Source: Streptomyces bauhiniae
Lineage (GTDB): Bacteria; Actinomycetota; Actinomycetes; Streptomycetales; Streptomycetaceae
Length of the DNA stretch: 64,000 nt
Assembly: GCF_004784475.1 (NCBI RefSeq)
Contig: NZ_SRRT01000001.1
Location: 248,001-312,000, forward strand
Reading direction: 5' to 3'
Positions 47,179 through 56,827 of this stretch are shown piece by piece; the stretch's first letter is position 1; every line of letters starts with the position of its first letter. A model generated the notes under the pieces. That model was not told the DNA's origin. It saw only the letters and a program-made list of their open reading frames with translations, and made no database searches. The translations under genes and the position numbers were made by a program.

Positions 47179-47217
47179 GGTCGGGTCCGACCTGCTTGCC
47201 AGTGCAACCTTCGCAAG
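47179..47217. promoter_or_regulatory. Operator cluster between the MFS and LysR genes
   Basis: Perfect palindrome GGTCGG-GT-CCGACC (47179-47192), then TTGC-CAGT-GCAA (47196-47207), which overlaps CTTGC-N13-GCAAG (47195-47217). The last is a LysR-type T-N11-A-like arrangement 12 bp before the LysR start codon. Confidence 0.45.
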
Positions 47218-47229
47218 GGATGATTGCGT

Positions 47230-48165
47230 GTGACGCAATCCGGAGACACCTCGCCGCTCGCGGGCGTGGACCTCAATCTGCTGCTCGCGCTCGATGTGCT
47301 CCTGGAGGAGCAGAGCGTCCGGGGTGCCGCCCGGCGGCTGCATCTGTCGGAGCCCGCGATGAGCCGCACCCTCGGCCGTATCCGCAAGGCGCTGGGCGAC
47401 CCCGTACTGGTGCGCGCCGGGCGGCAGATGGTGCCGACCCCGCACGCGCTGGCGGTACGGGCCGAGGTCAGCGCGGTGGTCGAGCGGGCCCGCGCGCTGT
47501 TCGCACCCGGCCGGGACACCGACCCGCGCACGATGACCCGTACCTTCACGATCCTCGGCCACGACGCGACCGCCGCCACTCTCGGCGCCCCGCTGCTGAC
47601 CCGCACCGCCCGCGAGGCGCCCGGCATCCGGCTGCGGTTCCTCTCCGAGAGCCCGGTCGACGCCCCCTTCCTGCGCCAGGGCACCGCCGACCTGGAGATC
47701 GGCGTGGTCGACACCACCGCCCCCGAGGTGCGGGTGGAGACGCTGTACGAGGACCGAATGCTCGGGGTCGTACGGGCCGGACACCCTTTGCTGGACGACG
47801 AGTTGACCCCTGAGCGGTTCGCCTCCGAGGCCGGGCATCTGAGCGTGTCCCGGCGGGGACGGCTGCGCGGGCCGATCGACGACGCGCTCGCCGCGCTCGG
47901 GCTCACGCGGCAGGTCGTCGGCAGCGTCGGGACCTACCCGGCCTCGCTGTTCGTACTGCGGGACACCGACCTGGTCGGGATCGTCAGCCGGGGGAGCCGG
48001 CCCCTGGCGGAGACGCTCGGACTGGTCACCTTCCCCATCCCGCTCCCGCTGCCGCCCCTGGAGGTCGGGCTCGCCTGGCATCCCCGCCACGACGCCGACC
48101 CGGCCCACGCCTGGCTGCGCGCCACGGTGAAGGAGTTGATGGCCGAGCGGATTGCGGTTTCCTGA
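47230..48165 (+). CDS. LysR-family transcriptional regulator
   Basis: 311 residues. The N-terminal winged helix-turn-helix is clear: DLNLLLALDVLLEEQSVRGAARRLHLSEPAMSRTLGRIRKALGDPVLVRAG. A substrate-binding effector domain follows. The strict form of the HTH and the ending PLPPLEVGLAWHPRHDADPAHAWLR are those of the NodD-like LysR subgroup. GTG at 47230 with AAGGGA about 10 nt upstream. Divergent from the MFS-SIP pair, which it most likely controls together with itself; the effector is unknown. Confidence 0.92.
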   Translation: MTQSGDTSPLAGVDLNLLLALDVLLEEQSVRGAARRLHLSEPAMSRTLGRIRKALGDPVLVRAGRQMVPTPHALAVRAEVSAVVERARALFAPGRDTDPRTMTRTFTILGHDATAATLGAPLLTRTAREAPGIRLRFLSESPVDAPFLRQGTADLEIGVVDTTAPEVRVETLYEDRMLGVVRAGHPLLDDELTPERFASEAGHLSVSRRGRLRGPIDDALAALGLTRQVVGSVGTYPASLFVLRDTDLVGIVSRGSRPLAETLGLVTFPIPLPLPPLEVGLAWHPRHDADPAHAWLRATVKELMAERIAVS

Positions 48166-48244
48166 CCACCTGTCACCCCTCTATGCTCAGCGGTCGTCGT
48201 CCACCTTCTCGTGGGCGCGGGACTTCCATGCATCGGGGGATGGC

Positions 48245-49963
48245 ATGAGCAGTGCTCAGGTACCGCCGCAGGCGGAGCGGACGTCGGCCGAGCGGGCACC
48301 GGTCCATCCGCCGCCCGTCCCGCCCCACGCCAGCGAGGCCACCCGGCTGCTGTGCGCGGGCGCGTATCTGGACTCCGGCTACCGCGACCGCGTCATCGAG
48401 GAACTCCACCTCAACGAGCAGCGGATCGTGGCCCCTTCGTTCGGTTTCGACGCGGCGCGGGTGCTGGCGCACGCGCTGCGGGCCCGGCGGCAGGAGCTGG
48501 TCTGGGCTGGCGCGATCACCGGGCTGTGGCTGGTGGGCCTGCCGCTCAGCGGCGGGCTGCTCGCGCTGTACCTGTGGCCCAGCATCTGGCTCGCGCTCGC
48601 CCCCTGGCTGCGCGGGCGCGCCGCTTCGCCGCCGCTGTACCGGCTGGTCCTCGCCTTCCTGGCGCGGTGGTGGGGACGGGCGTGGTTCGCGGCGCTGTTC
48701 GTGCTGACCGTCGTCACCGCGTTCGGCGGGGGTCCGTCCCCCGAGCCGTCCTACGACCCGTACGGGTACGGGGGGTACGGCGGTTCCGAGGACCTCTCCG
48801 ACTCGCTCACCCCGGCCGTGGAGCTGTGGCAGGCGTGGTTCACCCTCGTCGTGCTCGCGCTCATCGCGGTGTGCGTGCACGCGCAGCGGACCCAGTTCAG
48901 CCGGGCGCTGGCCGGTGAGCTGTCCCCGCAGCGCTTCCCGGACGCCGCCGCCGACCCCGCCGAGCAGGCGCCGAGCCCGCGTTTCCAGCGGCTCAGGCAG
49001 CGCATCCGGCTGGAGCAGCACGCGCCGCTGGTCATGTACCACGAGGCCCGGCCGTTCTGCGGGGCCGGGGACGCGTACGACACGTGGGTGCTGGCCGTGG
49101 AACTGAAGCCGGACGAGCTGGCGAAGGAACGCCAGCCGCTCAGCAACCGGGCGATCCTGGAGAAGATCCGCCCCCGCCTGGAGCAGCTCCGGGTACCGGC
49201 CGAGTACGCGGGGCCCGGTGTCCGGGACCGGCTGCGCTGGCTGGAGATCGACGAGTGCGTGTTCCTGCCGGTGGAGGGGCTGCGGAAGCGGGAGCAGGCG
49301 CCGTACACCGCCGAGGCGTTCGAGCAGCACCGGGCACGGGCGGTGGAGGAGGGGGCCGAGAAGCGGCGGCACTTCCTGCGGGTGCGGGTCGGCGGCTGGG
49401 AGGAGGAGCTGGTCGTCACCGTGTACGTCCGCGTCCACACCCAGGGCGGCATGCTGATGCTGGAGATCGCGCCGCATGTGCTGACGCCGGTGCGCGAGGA
49501 CTTCAAGGACGCCGACCGCGCGGCCCATCGGTTCCGGCACAACAACCACCTCGGCAAGGCCGCCACCGCGCTCGTCCTGGTGCCGGGTTCGGCGGGGCGG
49601 GCGATCGCCCAGCTCGGCCGGGGGCTGGTGCACGGCTGGCGGCTGCTGACCGGCGGGTACGCGAACGCCCTGCCCGACGGTCCCGCGCTCTCGGTGCGCG
49701 AGCTGGGGTCCACCCCTGTCGGTTCGCTGTTCCAGGAGATGGACGTCGTCCGGTATCTGCGCGGGGTGCAGGACCGGGTGGCCGACGGAGTGCGGTCCGC
49801 GCTCGCCGAATCCGGTTACCAGACGGGCGAGTTCGTCCGGAAGGTCGTCAACATCCGCAACGGGGACGTCCACATCGGCCGCGTCGAGGGCAGCACCTTC
49901 GCCGTCGGCAGCCACGCCACCGCCACGGGCGCGCCCGCGCCGCAGGAGGGAGCCGGGACATGA
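48245..49963 (+). CDS. Membrane protein of unknown function with C-terminal VxIGxVxGSTFAVG motif
   Basis: 572 residues. Three hydrophobic regions (about 105-140, 160-180 and 215-235), with an acidic, Gly/Tyr-rich loop (PSYDPYGYGGYGGSEDLSD) between the second and third. A soluble domain of about 300 residues follows, then a beta-like C-terminal motif NGDVHIGRVEGSTFAVGSHATA. The same motif opens the next protein. No named family recognised. ATG at 48245. The next gene overlaps by 4 bp, so the pair is coupled. Confidence 0.75.
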   Translation: MSSAQVPPQAERTSAERAPVHPPPVPPHASEATRLLCAGAYLDSGYRDRVIEELHLNEQRIVAPSFGFDAARVLAHALRARRQELVWAGAITGLWLVGLPLSGGLLALYLWPSIWLALAPWLRGRAASPPLYRLVLAFLARWWGRAWFAALFVLTVVTAFGGGPSPEPSYDPYGYGGYGGSEDLSDSLTPAVELWQAWFTLVVLALIAVCVHAQRTQFSRALAGELSPQRFPDAAADPAEQAPSPRFQRLRQRIRLEQHAPLVMYHEARPFCGAGDAYDTWVLAVELKPDELAKERQPLSNRAILEKIRPRLEQLRVPAEYAGPGVRDRLRWLEIDECVFLPVEGLRKREQAPYTAEAFEQHRARAVEEGAEKRRHFLRVRVGGWEEELVVTVYVRVHTQGGMLMLEIAPHVLTPVREDFKDADRAAHRFRHNNHLGKAATALVLVPGSAGRAIAQLGRGLVHGWRLLTGGYANALPDGPALSVRELGSTPVGSLFQEMDVVRYLRGVQDRVADGVRSALAESGYQTGEFVRKVVNIRNGDVHIGRVEGSTFAVGSHATATGAPAPQEGAGT

Positions 49964-50307
49964 CCGGTCAGGAGCCGAACGTGCGCATCGGAGACGTGTC
50001 GGGCAGCACCTTCGCCATCGGCAACCACGCCCACGCCGAGAGCCACCAGCACAGTACGGGCACCCCTGCCGACCAGGAACTCCTGGCAGCGGTACGGGAG
50101 TTGCGCGCCGACCTCGCGCGGGTACGGGCCACCGAGCAGACCGCCGCGCTGGGCGAGGCGCTCGCCGACACCGAGGCGGAACTCACCCGCACCGGCCAGG
50201 CGAGCCCCACCCGCCGCGAACGCCTCCGCGAACTCCTCACCGACTCCCAGTCCCTCCTGACCGTCCTCGCCTCGGCCGGCACGGTAGCCGGCCTCCTCGG
50301 ACTCTGA
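49960..50307 (+). CDS. Small protein with GSTFAIG motif and coiled coil
   Basis: 115 residues. It begins with VRIGDVSGSTFAIGNHAHAESH, matching the end of the preceding protein (HIGRVEGSTFAVGSH). A coiled coil (LLAAVRELRADLARVRATEQTAAL to ADTEAELTR) and a hydrophobic C-terminus (LLTVLASAGTVAGLLGL) follow. This layout is seen in small actinobacterial accessory proteins of uncertain role. ATG at 49960 overlaps the previous stop (ATGA), with GGAGGGAG upstream. Probably a partner of the upstream membrane protein. Confidence 0.75.
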   Translation: MTGQEPNVRIGDVSGSTFAIGNHAHAESHQHSTGTPADQELLAAVRELRADLARVRATEQTAALGEALADTEAELTRTGQASPTRRERLRELLTDSQSLLTVLASAGTVAGLLGL

Positions 50308-50331
50308 CCGCAACACACAAGGGGGGCCGCG

Positions 50332-52368
50332 ATGAGCGGGGGAGAACAACACTGGAACGAAGACACCCAACGCTGGGAGGCCGGCCCCGCCGCCGACGCA
50401 CCCCCGACCCCACCACCACCATCGCGCCCGGAGTACGCCCCGGCCCCGGTGTGGCCCCCGGCCGACCCGACGAGGCCCGCCGAACCACCGGCCCCGGCCG
50501 CCCCGACGAGGCCAGCCGGCCCACCGGCCCCGGCCTGGCCCCCCGCCGACCCGACGGGGCCCACCGAACCACCGGCTCCGGCCGACCCGACGAGGCCCGC
50601 CGGCCCGCCGGCCTCGGAGTGGCCCCCGGCCGCCCCCACCGAGTCCGTCGACACCCCGACCTCCACCTGGCCCCCGGCAGACCGCCGCACTCCTTCTGCC
50701 TCCGGCGGTCCGGCGGCCGATTCCCCGGCTTCCGCCGACGCGCCGACCTCCACCGATCCGTCGACCGGCGCGCGGTCCCCGGCCGAGCATTCGGCGTCCG
50801 CCGAGGGGTCCGGCTCTGCGGGGCCGATGGCTGGCGCCCGGTCCTCGGCGGAGCCGTCGGCGTCTGCCGGTGCGCGTTCCTCGGGTGAGCCTTCGGCGTC
50901 CGCCGGCCCTTCCGCCGCTGCCGGGGCGACGGCTGGCGGTCGGCCCTCGGGCGAGGCACCGGCGTCCGTCGAGGGGTCCGGGTTTGCGGGGCCGGCGGCT
51001 GGTGCCCGGTCCTTGGCGGAGCCTTCGGCGGCTGCCGAGCGGTCGACCGATGCGTGGCCCTCGGCTGAGCGTTCGGCGTCCGCCGGCCTCTCCGCCGCTG
51101 CCGGGGCGACGGCTGGCGGTCGGCCCTCGGGCGAGGCACCGGCGTCCGCCGAGGGGTCCGGGTTTGCGGGGCCGGCGGCTGGTGCCCGGTCCTTGGCGGA
51201 GCCTTCGGCGGCTGCCGAGCGGTCGACCGATGCGGGGCCCTCGGCTGAGCCTTCGGCGGCTGCCGGTCCCTCCGGCTCTGCCGGTCCGCCGACCGGGATC
51301 GGGCCCTCCGCCGACCCCTCGGCTTCCGCGTGGCCACCCGCAGATCGGCGGACGCCCCCGCCCTCCTCCTGGCCACCGGCCGGAGCTTCCTCGGAAGGGG
51401 AGCCGTCGGACGCTGCCTGGCCATCGGCCGAGTTTTCCGGGCGCGCGGAGCCGCCGAGCGGCTCATGGCCACCGGCCGAGTTGCCGGCGCACGCGGAACC
51501 CCCCACCGCCTCGTGGCCTCCGGCGGAGCCGGGTGCGCCTGCCGGCCCCTCGGCCGCCACCTGGCCCGCCGATTCCCAGACCGCCACCTGGCCCCCCACC
51601 CCTCCGACCTCGACCTTCCCCGCCGCCGCCCCCTGGCCCCCCGCCGATCCGGCACCGCCCCGCAGTGGCCCCAGTCGGCGCCTCCTCTGGTCTGTCATCG
51701 TCGGGGCCGCGGCGGCCGGGATTGCGGTGAGTCTGGTGTTGGCGCTGGTCGTCGGGAAGGACGACGGTGACGACCGGAGCCAGAAGGGGCGTACCTCCTC
51801 CGCGCCCGTGACTCGTAGCCCCAGCCCCCTCAGCAGTTCGCCCACCCCCAGCCCCTCGCCCAGCGCACCCCCCGCCGGATACGAGCTGCACGACGACGGT
51901 GAGGGGTTCCGGGTGGCCGTGCCCGAGGGGTGGACGCGGGCGACCGTGCCGTCCGAGTACGGGATGGCCGTCGTGAACTTCCGCAGCCCCGACAAGGAGC
52001 GCAGGCTCCAGGTGTACGAGGTGTCGGAGGCGAGCCCGGACGCGTCGTTCGACCTGTACCTCTCCGACCAGACCGCCAAGCCGCGCGGCTTCGAGAAGCT
52101 GGCGCTGACCAACCTGGACGAGGGGGACTTCACCGGCTCCCGGCTGGAGTACCTCGCGGACACCATCCGGAACGAGCCCGAGGTCGGCACCTGGCACGTC
52201 TACGACGAACGCTTCGTCGCCACCGACGGCAAGATCTACGCCCTCGCCGCCTACGGCCCGGACGCTGACGGCAGAGAAGACGAGCTGGAACTCCTCACCA
52301 CCGCGCTCGACTGGTTCTGCCCGCCCGGCATGAACTGCGACCCGGCAGGGAACGCGGCGCTCGACTGA
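50332..52368 (+). CDS. Single-pass membrane protein with a long low-complexity Pro/Ala/Ser domain
   Basis: 678 residues. The first ~440 are low complexity: WPPADPTRP-type repeats, then two near-identical 60-residue tandem repeats, then WPPA repeats again. One membrane helix (LLWSVIVGAAAAGIAVSLVLALVVG, about residues 452-477) leads to a Ser/Pro linker and an outside globular domain of about 160 residues (GYELHDDGEGFRVAVPEGWTRA to WFCPPGMNC). The N-terminus starts QHWNEDTQRWEAG, as in many streptomycete membrane proteins. Role unknown. ATG at 50332 with GGGGGG upstream; third gene of the cluster. Confidence 0.75.
   Translation: MSGGEQHWNEDTQRWEAGPAADAPPTPPPPSRPEYAPAPVWPPADPTRPAEPPAPAAPTRPAGPPAPAWPPADPTGPTEPPAPADPTRPAGPPASEWPPAAPTESVDTPTSTWPPADRRTPSASGGPAADSPASADAPTSTDPSTGARSPAEHSASAEGSGSAGPMAGARSSAEPSASAGARSSGEPSASAGPSAAAGATAGGRPSGEAPASVEGSGFAGPAAGARSLAEPSAAAERSTDAWPSAERSASAGLSAAAGATAGGRPSGEAPASAEGSGFAGPAAGARSLAEPSAAAERSTDAGPSAEPSAAAGPSGSAGPPTGIGPSADPSASAWPPADRRTPPPSSWPPAGASSEGEPSDAAWPSAEFSGRAEPPSGSWPPAELPAHAEPPTASWPPAEPGAPAGPSAATWPADSQTATWPPTPPTSTFPAAAPWPPADPAPPRSGPSRRLLWSVIVGAAAAGIAVSLVLALVVGKDDGDDRSQKGRTSSAPVTRSPSPLSSSPTPSPSPSAPPAGYELHDDGEGFRVAVPEGWTRATVPSEYGMAVVNFRSPDKERRLQVYEVSEASPDASFDLYLSDQTAKPRGFEKLALTNLDEGDFTGSRLEYLADTIRNEPEVGTWHVYDERFVATDGKIYALAAYGPDADGREDELELLTTALDWFCPPGMNCDPAGNAALD
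50881..51240 (+). repeat. Two 180-bp tandem direct repeats inside the low-complexity gene
   Basis: Bases 50881-51060 and 51061-51240 differ at only a handful of positions, and a partial third copy continues to about 51284. The unit keeps the frame (60 codons). Confidence 0.85.
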
Positions 52369-52490
52369 TCGAATAGACCCGGTTCGCACGGGTGCGTACC
52401 GCGGTCGTGATCCACGCCACCCTCGCTCGTCCGATTCCTCCGCCTTTCTCCCGTAATTTCCGTGACCCAGCGCACTTTCGGCCATCGAAT

Positions 52491-52552
52491 GCGCATGCGC
52501 GTCACCGGCCTCGGGCATGCGGTCCTCCGCCCAGACGTGGCAGCTCTGTCAC
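52491..52552. promoter_or_regulatory. Candidate operators upstream of the betaine operon
   Basis: Perfect 10-bp palindrome GCGCATGCGC (52491-52500) and imperfect palindrome GTGGCAGCTCTGTCAC (52537-52552), both between the previous gene and betB. No BetI-type regulator gene is adjacent. Confidence 0.35.
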
Positions 52553-52590
52553 GCAGGGCGGCTGAACAGGAACGGAAGGCAAAACCGATC

Positions 52591-54111
52591 ATGGCGGACA
52601 GAACGGAACGACCGGCCGAGGCCACCATCCACGCCGGAGGCGAGTGGCTGGAAGCGGACTCCGGTGCGACCCGCGAGATCCTCGACCCCGCGGACGGCAG
52701 GCCCTTCGCCGTCGTCGCCGAGGGCGGGACCAAGGACGTCGACCGGGCGGTGGCCGCCGCCCGCCGCGCCTTCGACGAGGGCCCCTGGCCGCACACCCCG
52801 GTCGCCGAGCGCGCCGCCCTGCTGCGCCGCGTCGCGGACCTCCTGGTCCGCGACCGCGAGGAGCTGGGCCTGCTGGAGAGCAGGGACGCGGGCAAGACCG
52901 TCGAAGAGGGCCGCGTCGACATCGACTGCGTCGCCGACGCCTTCCGCTACTTCGCGGACCTGGTCGCCGCCGAGGCGCCCGGCCGGGTGGTCGACGCGGG
53001 CTCGCCCGACATCCACAGCGTCGTCGTGCACGAGCCGGTCGGTGTCTGCTCGCTGATCACCCCGTGGAACTATCCGCTGCTCCAGGCAAGCTGGAAGATC
53101 GCCCCGGCGCTCGCCGCGGGCAACACCTTCGTGATCAAGCCCAGCGAGATCACCCCGATGACCACCATCGCGCTGATCGGGCTGCTGGTGGAGGCCGGAC
53201 TCCCCGAGGGCGTCGCGGGCCTGGTCACCGGCCCCGGCCACACCGTCGGCGCCCGCCTCTCGGACCACCCCGACGTCGACCTGGTCTCCTTCACCGGCGG
53301 CCTGGTCAGCGGCGTCAAGGTGGCCCAGGCCGCCGCGCCGAGCGTGAAGAAGGTCGCGCTGGAACTCGGCGGCAAGAACCCCAACGTGGTCTTCGCCGAC
53401 GCCTGCGCCACCGAGGAGGGCTTCGACACCGCCGTCGACCAGGCCCTCAACGCCGCCTTCATCCACAGCGGCCAGGTCTGCTCGGCCGGCGGGCGCCTCA
53501 TCATCGAGGAGCCCGTCCGGGACCGCTTCGTCGCCGAACTCGCCCTCCGCGCCCGGAAGATCAGGCTCGGCCGCGGCACCGTACCCGGCGTCGAGTGCGG
53601 CCCCCTCGTCTCCGAGCAGCAGCGCGCCAAGACCGAGGACTTCGTCGCCTCCGCGCTGGCCGAGGGCGCGCGCCTGGTCTGCGGCGGCAAGCGCCCCGAG
53701 CCCACCGCGGACCGCCCCGAGTCCGGCTACTTCTACGAGCCGACCGTCCTCGACCACTGCCACCGCGAGATGCGCGTCGTGCGGGAGGAGGTCTTCGGCC
53801 CCGTCCTCACCGTCGAGACCTTCCGCACCGAGGACGAGGCGGTCACCCTCGCCAACGACACCGAGTACGGCCTCGCGGGCGCCGTCTGGACCGCCGACCC
53901 CGGCCGCGCCCGGCGCGTCGCCGCCAAGCTGCGGCACGGCACCGTGTGGATCAACGACTTCCACCCCTACCTGCCGCAGGCGGAGTGGGGCGGCTTCGGC
54001 AAGAGCGGCACCGGCCGCGAACTGGGCCCCGCCGGCCTCGCCGAGTACCGCGAGACCAAGCACGTGTACCAGAACCTCGCCCCGAGCCCGGTGCGCTGGT
54101 TCGCCGGCTGA
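52591..54111 (+). CDS. betB: Betaine aldehyde dehydrogenase
   Basis: 506 residues, aldehyde dehydrogenase superfamily. Oxidises betaine aldehyde to glycine betaine. PWNYPLLQ, catalytic Glu258 in ELGGKN and Cys297 in SGQVCSAG are present. The C-terminal NDFHPYLPQAEWGGFGKSGTGRELG is typical of betaine aldehyde dehydrogenases. ATG at 52591 with GGAAGG upstream. First gene of a five-gene operon; the dehydrogenase for choline follows, which supports the substrate. Another aldehyde cannot be excluded. Confidence 0.88.
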   Translation: MADRTERPAEATIHAGGEWLEADSGATREILDPADGRPFAVVAEGGTKDVDRAVAAARRAFDEGPWPHTPVAERAALLRRVADLLVRDREELGLLESRDAGKTVEEGRVDIDCVADAFRYFADLVAAEAPGRVVDAGSPDIHSVVVHEPVGVCSLITPWNYPLLQASWKIAPALAAGNTFVIKPSEITPMTTIALIGLLVEAGLPEGVAGLVTGPGHTVGARLSDHPDVDLVSFTGGLVSGVKVAQAAAPSVKKVALELGGKNPNVVFADACATEEGFDTAVDQALNAAFIHSGQVCSAGGRLIIEEPVRDRFVAELALRARKIRLGRGTVPGVECGPLVSEQQRAKTEDFVASALAEGARLVCGGKRPEPTADRPESGYFYEPTVLDHCHREMRVVREEVFGPVLTVETFRTEDEAVTLANDTEYGLAGAVWTADPGRARRVAAKLRHGTVWINDFHPYLPQAEWGGFGKSGTGRELGPAGLAEYRETKHVYQNLAPSPVRWFAG

Positions 54112-54164
54112 GCCTCCCCCCAGACCTTCGTACGACCTCCCTGCCCCCAGGAGTCAGACACCCC

Positions 54165-55693
54165 ATGCCCGAACACACCCACGAGTACGACTACGTCGTC
54201 GTCGGCGGCGGCACGGCGGGCTCGGTCATCGCCTCCCGCCTGACCGAGAACCCGGACGTCACCGTCGCCGTCATCGAGGGCGGCCCGAGCGACGTCGACC
54301 GCGACGACGTGCTCACCCTGCGCCGCTGGATGGGCCTGCTCGGCGGCGACCTCGACTACGACTACCCGACCACCGAGCAGCCGCGCGGCAACTCCCACAT
54401 CCGGCACAGCCGGGCCCGCGTGCTCGGCGGCTGCTCCTCGCACAACACCCTGATCTCGTTCAAGCCGCTCCCCTCCGACTGGGACGAGTGGGAGCAGGCC
54501 GGGGCGACCGGCTGGGGCGCCGTGCCGATGGAGGCGTACTTCGCCCGGCTGAAGAACAACATCGTCTCGGTGGACGAGAAGGACCGCAACGCCATCGCAC
54601 GGGACTTCGTGGACGCCGCGCAGTCCACGCTCGGTGTGCCGCGCGTGGAGGGCTTCAACAAGAAGCCGTTCACCGACGGAGTCGGTTTCTTCGACCTCTC
54701 CTACCACCCCGAGAACAACAAGCGCTCCTCCGCGTCCGTCGCCTACCTCCACCCGGTGATGGACGAGCGCCCCAACCTCCACCTGTTCCTGGAGACTTGG
54801 GCCTACAAGCTGGAGCTGGACGGCACCCGCGCCGAGGGCGTCCACGTGCGCACCAAGGACGGCCAGGAGCTGCTGGTCAAGGCGCGCAACGAGGTGATCC
54901 TCTGCGCCGGCGCCGTCGACACCCCGCGCCTGCTGCTGCACTCGGGCATCGGCCCGCGCGCCGACCTGGAGGCCCTCGGCATCCCGGTCGTGCTGGACCT
55001 GCCCGGCGTCGGCGAGAACCTGCTCGACCACCCGGAGTCGGTCATCGTGTGGGAGACCCACGGACCCATCCCGGAGAACTCCGCGATGGACTCCGACGCG
55101 GGCCTGTTCGTCCGCCGCGACCCCGAACACGCGGGCCCGGACCTGATGTTCCACTTCTACCAGATCCCGTTCACGGACAACCCGGAGCGACTGGGTTACG
55201 AGCGGCCCGAGTTCGGCGTCTCGATGACCCCGAACATCCCCAAGCCCAAGAGCCGCGGCCGTCTTTACCTGACCAGCGCCGACCCCGAGGTCAAGCCTGC
55301 GCTGGACTTCAGGTACTTCACCGACGAGGACGACTACGACGCCCAGACCCTGGTCGACGGCATCCGTATCGCCCGCGAGGTGGCCAAGTCGGAGCCGCTG
55401 GCCCACTGGCTCAAGCGCGAGGTCTGCCCCGGCCCCGAGGTCCAGGGCGACGAGGAGCTGAGCGAGTACGCGCGCAAGGTCGCGCACACCGTGTACCACC
55501 CGGCCGGCACCTGCAAGATGGGCGCCGCCGATGACGAACTCGCCGTGGTGGACCCCGAGTTGCGTGTCCGGGGTCTCAACGGCATCCGCATAGCCGACGC
55601 GTCCGTCTTCCCGACGATGACCGCGGTGAACCCGATGATCGGAGTGCTCATGGTCGGGGAGAAGGCCGTCGAACTGATCGGTGGTGACGCGCG

Positions 55694-55697
<4 letters not shown>
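54165..55697 (+). CDS. GMC-family choline dehydrogenase/oxidase
   Basis: 510 residues. FAD-binding [16 protein letters not shown] at the N-terminus, the GMC signature around [12 protein letters not shown], and the C-terminal active-site pair in [11 protein letters not shown] and [14 protein letters not shown]. The 53-bp gap after betB and the 4-bp overlap with the transporter ATPase place it in the betaine operon. It should oxidise choline to betaine aldehyde. It is shorter than enteric BetA and closer to choline oxidase-like proteins. ATG at 54165 with CAGGAG upstream. Confidence 0.85.

Positions 55698-56826
<1,129 letters not shown>

Positions 56827-56827
<1 letters not shown>

Noticed and set aside
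47128..47229. Iron box (DmdR1/IdeR type) for the MFS-siderophore-interacting pair
   Set aside because: No TTAGGTTAGGCTAACCTAA-like palindrome is present; the palindromes found are GC-rich and unlike it.
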